A stretch of 17,360 bases of DNA. Source: an uncultured Clostridia bacterium. Its GTDB lineage: Bacteria; Bacillota; Clostridia; Oscillospirales; Ruminococcaceae. Under the pieces are notes generated by a model that was not told where the DNA came from, did no database searches, and saw only the letters and a list, made by a program, of their open reading frames with translations. Positions 7,970 through 15,651 of this stretch are shown piece after piece. Positions within the stretch are counted from its first letter, which is position 1. Each line of letters opens with the position of its first letter. Both the position numbers and the translations under genes were made by a program. The stretch spans positions 1-17,360 of the forward strand of contig CAMOFU010000020.1 in the NCBI GenBank assembly GCA_946613705.1, written 5' to 3'.

Positions 7970-8014
7970 GATATATTGAAATGTTTGTGGGGTAAAAAGT
8001 AAGGAGTGTGTTAT

Positions 8015-8254
8015 ATGAACAAGAATCTGAATTTGCAGGACGTTTTTCTTAACCAGGCAAGGAAGGAAAGGATCACTCTTACCGTCTTTCTTGTAAACGG
8101 TTACCAGTTCAAGGGGATCGTTAAGGGCTTTGACAGCTACATCGTGATACTCGATTGCGAGGGTAAGCAGAATGTGGTCTACAAGCACGCTATCTCTACG
8201 ATCTCTCCCGTAAGACCCGTAAATATTCTTGACGCAAATAATCAGCAGGAGTGA
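8015..8254 (+). CDS. hfq: RNA chaperone Hfq
   Basis: Hfq is a hexameric Sm-like RNA chaperone that binds small RNAs and mRNAs. The 79-residue protein has the Sm1 region (about 9-47, with NQARKERITLTVFLVNG and GFDSYIVIL) and the Sm2 region with VVYKHAIST, including the Y56-K57-H58 residues of the uridine-binding proximal face. The rim patch reads R16-K17-E18-R19, basic as in enterobacterial Hfq. There is almost no C-terminal extension, as is typical outside the proteobacteria. I chose ATG 8015 because AAGGAG (8001-8006) lies 8 nt upstream; a GTG at 8006 in the same frame overlaps the ribosome site and is unlikely. It follows miaA by 45 nt and probably has its own promoter (7932-7960). Confidence 0.96.
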   Translation: MNKNLNLQDVFLNQARKERITLTVFLVNGYQFKGIVKGFDSYIVILDCEGKQNVVYKHAISTISPVRPVNILDANNQQE

Positions 8255-8268
8255 ATTGAGGTCGTTCA

Positions 8269-9486
8269 ATGAATACGCTGACAACTAAAGCGCTGATAGC
8301 CCTACTTTCAGTGCTTATACTTATCACGGTCGGCAGCCAGATCTATTACAGGCTCAATGACAGGCACAAGACCGAAGAGGCTGTGCTTTGTGATATCAAA
8401 GAGAATATCCCTTTCAAGGGCATAGTTGTGAGAGACGAAAAGGTGATAGACTCTGATGTGAGCGGTGTGTATGAGTATCTGTACCGCAACGGCAGCAAGC
8501 TCTCAACGGGCAGCGTTATCGCTAATGTATATCCCGATGAGCAGTCGCTCCAGAATAAGAAAAAGGCAGATGAATACTCTGCAAGGGCAGATGCACTCGA
8601 AAATGCGCAGAACCCGGGGAATTCGCAGTATGTTCAGCCCGATACACTTACGGGCAGGATAGATACAGAGTATAAGAAGCTGCTTTCTTCCTCGCTCGGC
8701 GGCAGCAGGCAGGAATTTGAAAGCTCTGCGGACGAGCTGTTCTTGAAGATGAACATTTATAATGTCATCACAGGACAGTCAAGCAGCTATTCTAAGGAGA
8801 TCGGCGAGCTGAGAAAGCTTGCGGAAAAGCTGGCACCGAACGCCGATCAGATCAAGAGCGTTGCGACGGAGGAGTCGGGGTATTTCGTTTCTTACTGCGA
8901 CGGTTATGAAGGCGTGCTTACCAAGGAAAATGTCGGTAATATGTCGAGAAGCGATATAGAGGCAGTGATAGACGGAAGAAGCAGCGAAAAGGCTCCCGCA
9001 AAAGCTATCGGGAAGGTGTTCGAGGATTATTCGTGCAATATCGTTGCCGTGCTTCCCGAGGATAAGAGGATCAACGAGGGCGAGATACTGAAATTCAGGC
9101 TCGGCAGCTCCGATAATCTTTATAATGTCAGGATCGAATCGATCGGCAAGCCCGACGATGAGGGCAAGTGTATCACTGTGATGAGCTGCAACAGGCTCGA
9201 TGCCGAGATAGCAAGCTCAAGGGTCCTGTCGCTTGAACTGATATTTGACGAGTTCCACGGCGTTAAGGTGCCGAGAGATGCGATAAGGTTCAAGGACGGG
9301 AATAAGGGCGTGTATGTTATACTCGGGAACGATGTAACTTTTAAGAAGATAGAGGTCATTTATGAGGGGAATGACTTTGTCGTTTCCAAAAACAGCTCCG
9401 ACCCCGAATATCTTCTGCTTTACGATCAGATACTTTTGGAGGCGGTCTCAAATCAAGATGAATCAGCAGGCAGCAGCTCCGAGTGA
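8269..9486 (+). CDS. HlyD-like membrane-anchored adaptor protein, function unknown
   Basis: This 405-residue protein has a short N-terminal cytoplasmic segment, one hydrophobic helix (about residues 8-25) and a long extracytoplasmic part. Residues 49-90 read like half of a lipoyl/barrel-sandwich domain (FKGIVVRDE, then VSGVYEYLYRNGSKLSTG), typical of HlyD/RND-type adaptors. A charged, possibly helical region follows (about 94-115), and the C-terminal half (about 240-390) has beta-rich segments resembling adaptor beta-barrel and membrane-proximal domains. No ABC or RND partner is encoded in the window. As I recall, related HlyD-like genes occur near sepF in other Clostridia, suggesting an envelope role, but this is inference. 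A TGAGGT site precedes the ATG by 6 nt; the start lies 14 nt after hfq, and the 3' end overlaps yggS by 29 nt. Confidence 0.72.
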   Translation: MNTLTTKALIALLSVLILITVGSQIYYRLNDRHKTEEAVLCDIKENIPFKGIVVRDEKVIDSDVSGVYEYLYRNGSKLSTGSVIANVYPDEQSLQNKKKADEYSARADALENAQNPGNSQYVQPDTLTGRIDTEYKKLLSSSLGGSRQEFESSADELFLKMNIYNVITGQSSSYSKEIGELRKLAEKLAPNADQIKSVATEESGYFVSYCDGYEGVLTKENVGNMSRSDIEAVIDGRSSEKAPAKAIGKVFEDYSCNIVAVLPEDKRINEGEILKFRLGSSDNLYNVRIESIGKPDDEGKCITVMSCNRLDAEIASSRVLSLELIFDEFHGVKVPRDAIRFKDGNKGVYVILGNDVTFKKIEVIYEGNDFVVSKNSSDPEYLLLYDQILLEAVSNQDESAGSSSE

Positions 9487-10177
9487 GTTCGGGGCGATAA
9501 GGGAAAATCTGAAGGAGATCAGATATAATATCTCCGAGGCACTGGCAAAGTACAGGCACAGCGGTGACGAGGTGAGCATCATGGCTGTCACAAAGACCGT
9601 TGCCCCCGAGAAGATAAATTATGCGGTGTCTCAGGGCATTACTTTGCTTGGTGAGAACAGGGTGCAGGAGTATCTGTCGAAAAAGGACAGCTACGATAAG
9701 TCTGCACAGGTACATATGATAGGCCATTTGCAGACTAATAAAGTTAAGTATATCATCGGCGAGGTATCTATGATACAGTCGGTGGACAGCCTGAAGCTTG
9801 CGGGTGAGATAAACAGGCTCGCCGTAAGGGACGGCATTGTTATGGATGTTCTGCTTGAAGTGAACATCGGCGATGAGGAAAGCAAGAGCGGCATCTCCAA
9901 GGACAGCATTATGACCCTTGCGCAGCAGATGCAGGAGCTTTCAAATGTTCGCATCAGAGGACTGATGGCTATTCCGCCGATCGGTGCGGACGAGGCGGTC
10001 TTTGCTCAGATGAACGAGCTGTACTGCGAGCTGAGGGAAAGCAAGCTCAGCCGCGTTGAGGCGGATGTTTTGTCAATGGGAATGTCGGGCGACTATGAGC
10101 TGGCTGTAAAGCACGGCTCAACGCTTGTAAGGATCGGCACTAAGCTCTTCGGAGCCAGAAAATATATGGAGGTTTGA
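9458..10177 (+). CDS. yggS: YggS/PLPBP family pyridoxal phosphate homeostasis protein
   Basis: YggS (YlmE in Bacillus) binds pyridoxal 5'-phosphate in an alanine-racemase-like barrel and maintains vitamin B6 and amino-acid homeostasis; no catalytic activity is established. The 239-residue protein has the PLP lysine in AVTKTV (K46), GENRVQE, HMIGHLQTNKVK, GLMAI and the phosphate-binding LSMGMSGDYELA region, followed by GSTLVRIGTKLFG. I chose ATG 9458, which gives family length and begins within the end of the preceding gene. A GGAGG at 9438-9442 lies 15 nt upstream, longer than ideal, so coupling to the HlyD-like gene may help initiation. An earlier in-frame ATG at 9362 would add 32 residues that look like out-of-frame translation of the upstream gene. 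It precedes sepF, as in Bacillus. Confidence 0.95.
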   Translation: MNQQAAAPSEFGAIRENLKEIRYNISEALAKYRHSGDEVSIMAVTKTVAPEKINYAVSQGITLLGENRVQEYLSKKDSYDKSAQVHMIGHLQTNKVKYIIGEVSMIQSVDSLKLAGEINRLAVRDGIVMDVLLEVNIGDEESKSGISKDSIMTLAQQMQELSNVRIRGLMAIPPIGADEAVFAQMNELYCELRESKLSRVEADVLSMGMSGDYELAVKHGSTLVRIGTKLFGARKYMEV

Positions 10178-10180
10178 ACA

Positions 10181-10654
10181 ATGAGTGTTATCCAGGGGTT
10201 TAAAAACATCTTTATAGGTGACGAAGAAGAAGTTGAAGAGGAGGATTATCGTTCCGTGTATGATGATAACAGAAGCAAGAAAGCAGCTGCGCCGCAGCCT
10301 GCACCTCAGCCTAAGCCTGAGCCGCAGCCCAAGCCTGCCTATACAGGCCGTGCCCAGCAGTCTTATGACTATGAGAGCTCTTTGAAGATAGTTCTGGCAA
10401 GACCCGAGAAGTATTCCGAGGTCACCGATATCGGGACTGATATCAACAATAAGAAGACCGTTCTGCTCAACCTTGAAAATGTCAAGAGCGAGGACGCTAA
10501 GAGGATCCTTGACTTTATCTCGGGCGTTGCCTATGCGAACGATGCCAAGATAAAGATGATGGCTCAGAAGACCTTTGCTATCATTCCGAGCAATGTTCAG
10601 TTTGTCGGCGATGATCTGATGAGCGAGCTTGAAAACAACGGCTACAGCTTCTGA
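10181..10654 (+). CDS. sepF: Cell division protein SepF
   Basis: SepF links FtsZ filaments to the membrane and helps septum formation in Gram-positive bacteria and cyanobacteria. The 157-residue protein starts with a short amphipathic, probably membrane-binding helix (MSVIQGFKNIFIG), then an acidic segment (14-30), a Pro/Gln/Lys-rich flexible linker (about 33-54) and the globular SepF domain (about 66-150) that forms rings and binds the FtsZ C terminus. Length and order are typical. GGAGG (10168-10172) lies 8 nt before the ATG and inside the end of yggS, from which it is separated by only 3 nt. It overlaps ylmH by 1 nt, so the ylmG membrane gene that lies between them in B. subtilis is absent here. 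Confidence 0.95.
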   Translation: MSVIQGFKNIFIGDEEEVEEEDYRSVYDDNRSKKAAAPQPAPQPKPEPQPKPAYTGRAQQSYDYESSLKIVLARPEKYSEVTDIGTDINNKKTVLLNLENVKSEDAKRILDFISGVAYANDAKIKMMAQKTFAIIPSNVQFVGDDLMSELENNGYSF

Positions 10655-11430
10655 TGAAGGACAGTCTGTCGTTTTTGGGGCAGCTTTCCCCCGAGGACAA
10701 GCTGCTTGCGGGCAGAGTAATTGACAGTATAAAGGCGTGCGAGGAAAAGTATGCCGACAGGTTTACCTTCTTCCTTGACGAGCATCAGCAGGCGCTTTGC
10801 AGAAAAGTGCTTGCTTCGCAATGCTTTGAAGGATACCGTTTCTTCGGCGGATATGAGGGCGCAGGGCGGAAGATACTGGGTATGTTCGCACCCTACAGCG
10901 ACCCCGATGATGCCGATTTTCCGATGACGGCGGTGAGTATACTCTATCGAAGGTCGGATACGCTCACGCACAGGGATATACTCGGGTGCCTTATGTCTCT
11001 CGGGATAAACAGGGAAACTTTAGGAGATATCATTGTGTCTGAGGGGCACAGCGTCGTGTTTGTGTACGATACTGTGGTCGGTGCTGTTATGCCTGTGGAA
11101 AAGGTGGGCAGGATAGGTGTGAAGACCGCCGAGGGCATGAATGGGATAGTAATACCCGAGCAGAGGTTCAGTGAGATCGAAGGCACCGTTGCTTCACTGC
11201 GGCTTGACAGTGTGCTCGGTCTGGCACTGCGGATCTCACGCGAGAAGGCTGTCGGGCTGATACGCAGCGGCAGCGTTTCTGTGAACTATACTGCCGCGCA
11301 GGGCGCAGACCGTAAGCTTGAGGAGGGCGATGTTTTTTCTGTCAGGGGCTACGGTAAATTCGTTCTGGCGGAAGCAGGCAGCGTTACAAAAAAGGACAGG
11401 ATACATATAAAAGTCAATAAGTATATTTAG
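10654..11430 (+). CDS. ylmH: YlmH family S4-domain RNA-binding protein
   Basis: YlmH is an S4-domain protein of the division cluster. In B. subtilis it has been reported to bind stalled large ribosomal subunits and to be able to stand in for RqcP in ribosome quality control. The 258-residue protein has an N-terminal alpha/beta region (about 1-170, with RFTFFLDEHQ and FFGGYEGAGRK) and a C-terminal S4 domain (about 182-240: LRLDSVLGLALRISREKA, then GSVSVNY and GDVFSVRGYGKF). The start overlaps the sepF stop in a TGATG arrangement, so translation is probably coupled. No separate strong ribosome site is seen. Its position between sepF and divIVA is conserved across Bacillota. Confidence 0.93.
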   Translation: MKDSLSFLGQLSPEDKLLAGRVIDSIKACEEKYADRFTFFLDEHQQALCRKVLASQCFEGYRFFGGYEGAGRKILGMFAPYSDPDDADFPMTAVSILYRRSDTLTHRDILGCLMSLGINRETLGDIIVSEGHSVVFVYDTVVGAVMPVEKVGRIGVKTAEGMNGIVIPEQRFSEIEGTVASLRLDSVLGLALRISREKAVGLIRSGSVSVNYTAAQGADRKLEEGDVFSVRGYGKFVLAEAGSVTKKDRIHIKVNKYI

Positions 11431-11435
11431 TATTT

Positions 11436-11441
11436 AGGAGG
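11436..11441 (+). promoter_or_regulatory. Strong Shine-Dalgarno AGGAGG before divIVA
   Basis: A full AGGAGG lies 5 nt before ATG 11447 and 8 nt before ATG 11450. Both ATGs are in frame and adjacent. The second has the more usual spacing, so the mature start could be one residue shorter than annotated. Confidence 0.8.
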
Positions 11442-11446
11442 TACTG

Positions 11447-12226
11447 ATGATGGTTACAGCTTCGGGCATAAGAGGTAAGTCATTCAATGCTGTAAGAAAC
11501 GGTTACGATCCGTCTGAGGTGAAGGATTATCTGGACGAGATCGCAGCTGATTACGAGAATGCTTTGAAGTCCAAGGAAGAGAGCGATGAAAAGATCAGCC
11601 GCCTTACCGAGGAGCTTGATAAATACCGTGAGGACGAGGAGGCTATAAAGAGCGCTCTTGTCATTTCACAGAGAGAAGCAAATAAGATCATTACCGATGC
11701 AAAGGCGCAGGCAAGAGATATGATCGAGTCAGCCAAGTCGGAGGAGATCAGGCTCAAGGAGCAGAGCTCGTCCGAATGCGAGCGTATCACTAAGGAGTAT
11801 CACGACAGATGCGCCGAGATGATAAAGCAGGAAACCGAGAAGACCAAGCAGAAGATCAATGAGATCAATGAGGAGTATAAGGCAGAGAAAAGCAGGCTCG
11901 ATGCGCTCAAGCGCGAGGTGACTCTGTTCAAGGCCGAGCTTCTTCCGCTTTATCAGAAGCAGCTGGCTCTTATCATGCAGCTGCCCGAAGCCGATCTGAA
12001 CGAGGAGCCCGCTGCCGAGGAAACAGCCGCCGCAGAAGCTGCTGCCGTGGAAGATGCCGAAAGAAAAGCAGCCGAGGAGGCGAAGGCCGCAGAGGAAGCG
12101 GAGAAGAAGGCCGCCGAAGAGGCTGAAAGAGAGCATATAGATAAGATACTGAACACGGGTTCGTTTGAGCCTGTGCTTCCGAAGGAGAATATGCAGGATC
12201 TGAGATTCGGTAAAAAGAATAAATAA
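11447..12226 (+). CDS. divIVA: DivIVA family cell division/polarity protein
   Basis: DivIVA binds negatively curved membrane at septa and poles and recruits division-site and polarity factors. The 259-residue protein begins with the family signature (GIRGKSFNAVRNGYDPSEV, then YLDEIA), the lipid-binding domain at about residues 5-40. A long charged coiled coil follows (about 40-180). The C-terminal part is Ala/Glu/Lys-rich with three AAEEA blocks (208-212, 214-218, 222-226) and a short ending rich in Lys and Asn. It sits between ylmH and ileS, as in B. subtilis. It starts 16 nt after ylmH with a strong AGGAGG. Two adjacent ATGs (11447 and 11450) make the exact first residue uncertain. Confidence 0.94.
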   Translation: MMVTASGIRGKSFNAVRNGYDPSEVKDYLDEIAADYENALKSKEESDEKISRLTEELDKYREDEEAIKSALVISQREANKIITDAKAQARDMIESAKSEEIRLKEQSSSECERITKEYHDRCAEMIKQETEKTKQKINEINEEYKAEKSRLDALKREVTLFKAELLPLYQKQLALIMQLPEADLNEEPAAEETAAAEAAAVEDAERKAAEEAKAAEEAEKKAAEEAEREHIDKILNTGSFEPVLPKENMQDLRFGKKNK

Positions 12227-12249
12227 ATAATCGTTAGGAGTAAGTTCAG

Positions 12250-15048
12250 ATGTCACAGGATTATAACAAGACACTTAATCTCCCTGTAACAGAGTTTCCC
12301 ATGAGAGGAAATCTGCCCAAAAGGGAGCCCGACGCTATAAAGAAATGGGACGAGGAAAAGCTTTACGGCAAGATCATGGAAAAGAACAAGGGCAAACCCA
12401 CCTATGTCCTTCATGACGGTCCTCCGTATGCAAACGGAGATATCCACCTCGGCACCGCTCTCAACAAGGTGCTCAAGGATATTATCGTGAAGTTCAAAAA
12501 TATGAGCGGCTATTGCTCCAACTACGTTCCCGGGTGGGACACTCACGGTCTGCCGATCGAGCTGAAGGCAATGAAGAAGATCGGCGTTGAGAACGGCGCT
12601 ATCCCTCCTGTTGAGCTGAGAAAGCATTGCAGAGAGTTCGCGCTCTCGTTTGTGGATACTCAGAGAGAGCAGTTCAAGCGTCTGGGCGTGCTCGGTGATT
12701 TTGATGACCCGTATCTTACTTTAAAGCCCGAGTTTGAGGCAAGACAGGTAAAGGTCTTCGGTGAAATGGCAAAGAGAGGGTATATATATAAGGGCCTTAA
12801 ACCCGTGTATTGGTGCCCCGAGTGCCAGACCGCTCTTGCAGAGGCAGAGATAGAGTATCAGGACGATCCGTGTACATCTATCTATGTAAAATTCAAGGTA
12901 AATGATGATAAGGGTCTGCTCGCTCCGCTCGGGATCGACAAGGAGAATACTTATTTCGTTATTTGGACAACTACTACCTGGACTCTTCCCGGCAACGTTG
13001 CTATCTGCCTTGGACCCGATTATGATTATACCGTTGTAAAGGCAAACGGCGAAAATTATATCATGGCCGAGTATCTCGTGCCCGAGACTATGAAGATCGC
13101 AGGTATCACCGATTATGAGACTGTCGGCAGGTTCAAGGGCGCAGAGCTTGAATATTGCAGAGCACAGCATCCGTTCATGAACAGAGAGTCGCTCGTTATA
13201 ATCGGCGATCATGTAACCCTCGAAAGCGGTACAGGCTGCGTTCATACCGCTCCGGGCTATGGTGTTGATGACTTTGAGGTCTGCAAGAAGTATGACGAGC
13301 TGCCGATAGTTGTAGGTGTTGACGGCAAGGGCGTGCTGACCGAGGAATCGGGTATGTTTGCAGGTATCCCTACCAATAAGGCGCATGATGTGATAGCTGA
13401 GCATATGACCAAAACAGGCAATCTGCTTGCAACCGAGAAGATAGTCCATCAGTATCCTCATTGTTGGAGATGCAAGTCTCCTATCCTGTTCAGGGCTACC
13501 GACCAGTGGTTCTGCTCTGTCAATGATTTCAAGGAAGATGCGGTAAAGGCGATCGAGAACGTTAAGTGGATCCCCGCATGGGGCGAGGAGCGCATCAAGG
13601 GTATGGTGCGCGACCGTTCGGACTGGTGCATCTCCCGTCAGAGGACATGGGGCGTGCCGATCCCGATCATATACTGCAAGGACTGCGGCAAGCCGATCGT
13701 AAATGAGACTACTATAGATGCTATATCCGAGCTGTTCCGCAAGGAGGGCTCTGATGCATGGTATATCCGTGACCTGAAGGAGTTTATCCCCGAGAGCGTT
13801 AAGTGTGATTGCGGCTGCGGTGACTTCGAGAAGGAAATGGATATCATGGACGTGTGGTTCGACAGCGGCTGTACTCACGCAGGCGTTGTTTCCGAGAGGG
13901 AGGACCTTTCGTTCCCCGCCGACCTTTATCTCGAGGGTGCCGACCAGTACAGAGGCTGGTTCCAGTCTTCGCTGCTCACATCGGTCGTTATAAACGGCTG
14001 CGCACCGTATAAGGCTGTTTGCACTCACGGCTGGGTCGTTGACGGTCAGGGCAGGACGATGCATAAGTCGCTTGGCAACGGTATCGACCCGAAGGATATA
14101 ACCGATAAGTACGGCGCAGATATTCTCAGGCTCTGGGTAGCTTCCTCGGATTACCATTCAGATATTAGGATATCCAAGGATATTCTTGCACAGCTCTCTG
14201 ATTCCTATAAGAAGATCAGAAATACCGCAAGGTTCATACTCGGAAACCTTACCGAGTTCGATATCAATAAGGACGCTGTTGCAGATGACGAGCTGTTTGA
14301 GATCGATAAGCTTGCGCTCGTTAAGCTTGATGAGCTTATTGATAAGGTGAATGCCGCTTATGAAGCGTTCGATTATCATATCGTTTTCCATGCTATCCAC
14401 AATTTCTGTGTAATAGATATGTCCAATTATTACCTTGATGTTATCAAGGACAGGCTCTACTGCGAGAAGGCAGGTTCGGTCGAGAGAAGAGCGGCACAGA
14501 CTACTATTTATAGGATCCTCTCGGCTATCGCAAGACTTGTTGCGCCGATACTTTCGTTTACCGCTGACGAGATCTGGAAGTTCATGCCGCACGCAGAGGG
14601 TGATGATGTCGAGAGCGTTTTCCTCAATGAAATGCCTGAGAAGAGCGGTATCAAGGTCGATGGAGCATTCACTGAAAAGTGGGGGCTCATCTCCTCGATC
14701 AGAGAGGACGCTAAGAAGGCTCTCGAGCTGAAAAGAGCCGACAAGGTGATCGGTGCATCGCTCGAAGCGAGCGTTACGATCTATTCCGACACAATGCTCG
14801 ATGCTGTCAAGGCAGTCAGTGATGAACTGAAGGACGCACTTATCGTTTCTGAAGTAAATGTTGAAGCAGGTGCCGATAAGGGCGAGTTCAAGGGCGATCT
14901 GGAGGGTGTTTCGTTCACTGTTGAAAAGGCAGGCGGCGAAAAGTGTGAAAGATGCTGGTCGTATGACAAGACTGTCGGACAGAATGCTGCTCACCCGACG
15001 CTCTGTGCAAGATGCTGTAGGGCAGTTGCAGGATCGGAATCGGATTAA
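12250..15048 (+). CDS. ileS: Isoleucine--tRNA ligase IleS
   Basis: IleS charges tRNA-Ile with isoleucine in the cytoplasm. The 932-residue protein is full length. The Rossmann fold begins with HDGPPYANGDIHLGTALNK, in which the HIGH motif reads HLGT (66-69). The CP1 editing domain (about 195-400) includes TTTTWTLPGN and the GTGCVHTAPGYG segment. DVWFDSG and DQYRGWFQSSL form the catalytic core. The KMSKS loop reads T-M-H-K-S (603-607). The anticodon-binding domain follows, and a C-terminal zinc finger has C899, C902, C919 and C922, with an extra C923. AGGAG lies 9 nt before the ATG. Only 23 nt separate it from divIVA, so there is no room for a T-box riboswitch. A stem-loop follows the stop codon. 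Confidence 0.98.
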   Translation: MSQDYNKTLNLPVTEFPMRGNLPKREPDAIKKWDEEKLYGKIMEKNKGKPTYVLHDGPPYANGDIHLGTALNKVLKDIIVKFKNMSGYCSNYVPGWDTHGLPIELKAMKKIGVENGAIPPVELRKHCREFALSFVDTQREQFKRLGVLGDFDDPYLTLKPEFEARQVKVFGEMAKRGYIYKGLKPVYWCPECQTALAEAEIEYQDDPCTSIYVKFKVNDDKGLLAPLGIDKENTYFVIWTTTTWTLPGNVAICLGPDYDYTVVKANGENYIMAEYLVPETMKIAGITDYETVGRFKGAELEYCRAQHPFMNRESLVIIGDHVTLESGTGCVHTAPGYGVDDFEVCKKYDELPIVVGVDGKGVLTEESGMFAGIPTNKAHDVIAEHMTKTGNLLATEKIVHQYPHCWRCKSPILFRATDQWFCSVNDFKEDAVKAIENVKWIPAWGEERIKGMVRDRSDWCISRQRTWGVPIPIIYCKDCGKPIVNETTIDAISELFRKEGSDAWYIRDLKEFIPESVKCDCGCGDFEKEMDIMDVWFDSGCTHAGVVSEREDLSFPADLYLEGADQYRGWFQSSLLTSVVINGCAPYKAVCTHGWVVDGQGRTMHKSLGNGIDPKDITDKYGADILRLWVASSDYHSDIRISKDILAQLSDSYKKIRNTARFILGNLTEFDINKDAVADDELFEIDKLALVKLDELIDKVNAAYEAFDYHIVFHAIHNFCVIDMSNYYLDVIKDRLYCEKAGSVERRAAQTTIYRILSAIARLVAPILSFTADEIWKFMPHAEGDDVESVFLNEMPEKSGIKVDGAFTEKWGLISSIREDAKKALELKRADKVIGASLEASVTIYSDTMLDAVKAVSDELKDALIVSEVNVEAGADKGEFKGDLEGVSFTVEKAGGEKCERCWSYDKTVGQNAAHPTLCARCCRAVAGSESD

Positions 15049-15056
15049 TAGTAAAT

Positions 15057-15092
15057 GCCACAGGCTCTGTGATCTAAGCAGAGCCTTTTGGC
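15057..15092 (+). terminator. Stem-loop after ileS, possible weak terminator or attenuator
   Basis: AGGCTCTG (15062-15069) pairs perfectly with CAGAGCCT (15079-15086) around a 9-nt loop, followed by a run of four T (15086-15089). GCCA (15057-15060) can pair with TGGC (15089-15092) below a small internal loop, which would absorb part of the T-run. It lies between ileS and lspA, 20 nt before the lspA start. The short T-tract suggests partial termination or an RNA-processing and stability element rather than a full stop, since lspA and rluD show no obvious promoter of their own. Confidence 0.55.
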
Positions 15093-15111
15093 GGTTATAT
15101 AGGTACTGCTG

Positions 15112-15651
15112 ATGTATGTTTTTTCACTAATCCTTATCGTGCTGCTGACTGCTGCGGATCAGCTGATAAAGCTCGCAGTCGTCGGGAATATCGAAACAGG
15201 AGAGATAATCAAGGTTATCCATTTCGGTGACTTCGAGCTGTTTAACCTAACCCATATAACAAATAAAGGTGCCGCCTGGAGTATGATGGAGGGCAGGACA
15301 TGGTTTCTTGTCGGGTTCCCGCTTATCGTTATCGTCGGCGGACTGATCTATATGTATAAAAAGCGCAGCGACAGCACCTTGCAGCTTGTTTCGCTTGCTC
15401 TGCTGATCGGCGGCGGTATAGGCAATCTTATCGACCGTATCAGGCTCGGAGAGGTAGTCGATTATATTCTGTTTGTGCCGATCGATTTCCCGATTTTTAA
15501 TTTCGCGGATATATGCGTTGTGTTCGGTGTTATTCTGCTGGCTGTTTATTTCTTGTTCTTTGACAGATCGTCGGATAAAAAGCCTGCTGAGGCCGTTGAG
15601 AAAACGGAATCGGAAGCTCCCGAAGAAACTGAGGAGAGCAGCAATGAATGA
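15112..15651 (+). CDS. lspA: Lipoprotein signal peptidase LspA
   Basis: LspA is the membrane aspartyl peptidase that removes signal peptides from lipid-modified prolipoproteins. The 179-residue protein has four hydrophobic segments (about 3-21, 65-83, 90-107 and 133-150). The conserved motifs are TNKGAAWSM, GNLIDRI with catalytic D108, and FNFAD with catalytic D133. A charged, Glu-rich cytoplasmic tail (about 152-179) is longer than in many homologues. The ribosome site is weak (AGG at 15101-15103, 8 nt upstream). It follows ileS as in B. subtilis and E. coli, separated by a stem-loop. Its stop overlaps the rluD start by 8 nt. Confidence 0.96.
   Translation: MYVFSLILIVLLTAADQLIKLAVVGNIETGEIIKVIHFGDFELFNLTHITNKGAAWSMMEGRTWFLVGFPLIVIVGGLIYMYKKRSDSTLQLVSLALLIGGGIGNLIDRIRLGEVVDYILFVPIDFPIFNFADICVVFGVILLAVYFLFFDRSSDKKPAEAVEKTESEAPEETEESSNE

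Noticed and set aside
6365..8284. Long open frame on the - strand opposite mutL, miaA and hfq (639 codons)
   Set aside because: It spans three well-supported genes on the + strand and has no domain signature, so it is a shadow.
11384..11411. TTACAA, 16 bp, TATAAA before divIVA as a promoter
   Set aside because: The -35 matches the consensus at only three positions, so support is too weak, though an internal divIVA promoter remains possible.
12190..12250. T-box or other riboswitch before ileS
   Set aside because: The gap is 23 nt, with no room for a specifier stem or antiterminator.
12721..14157. Long open frame on the - strand opposite ileS
   Set aside because: Antisense to the conserved IleS core, no family motif, no ribosome site; a shadow.
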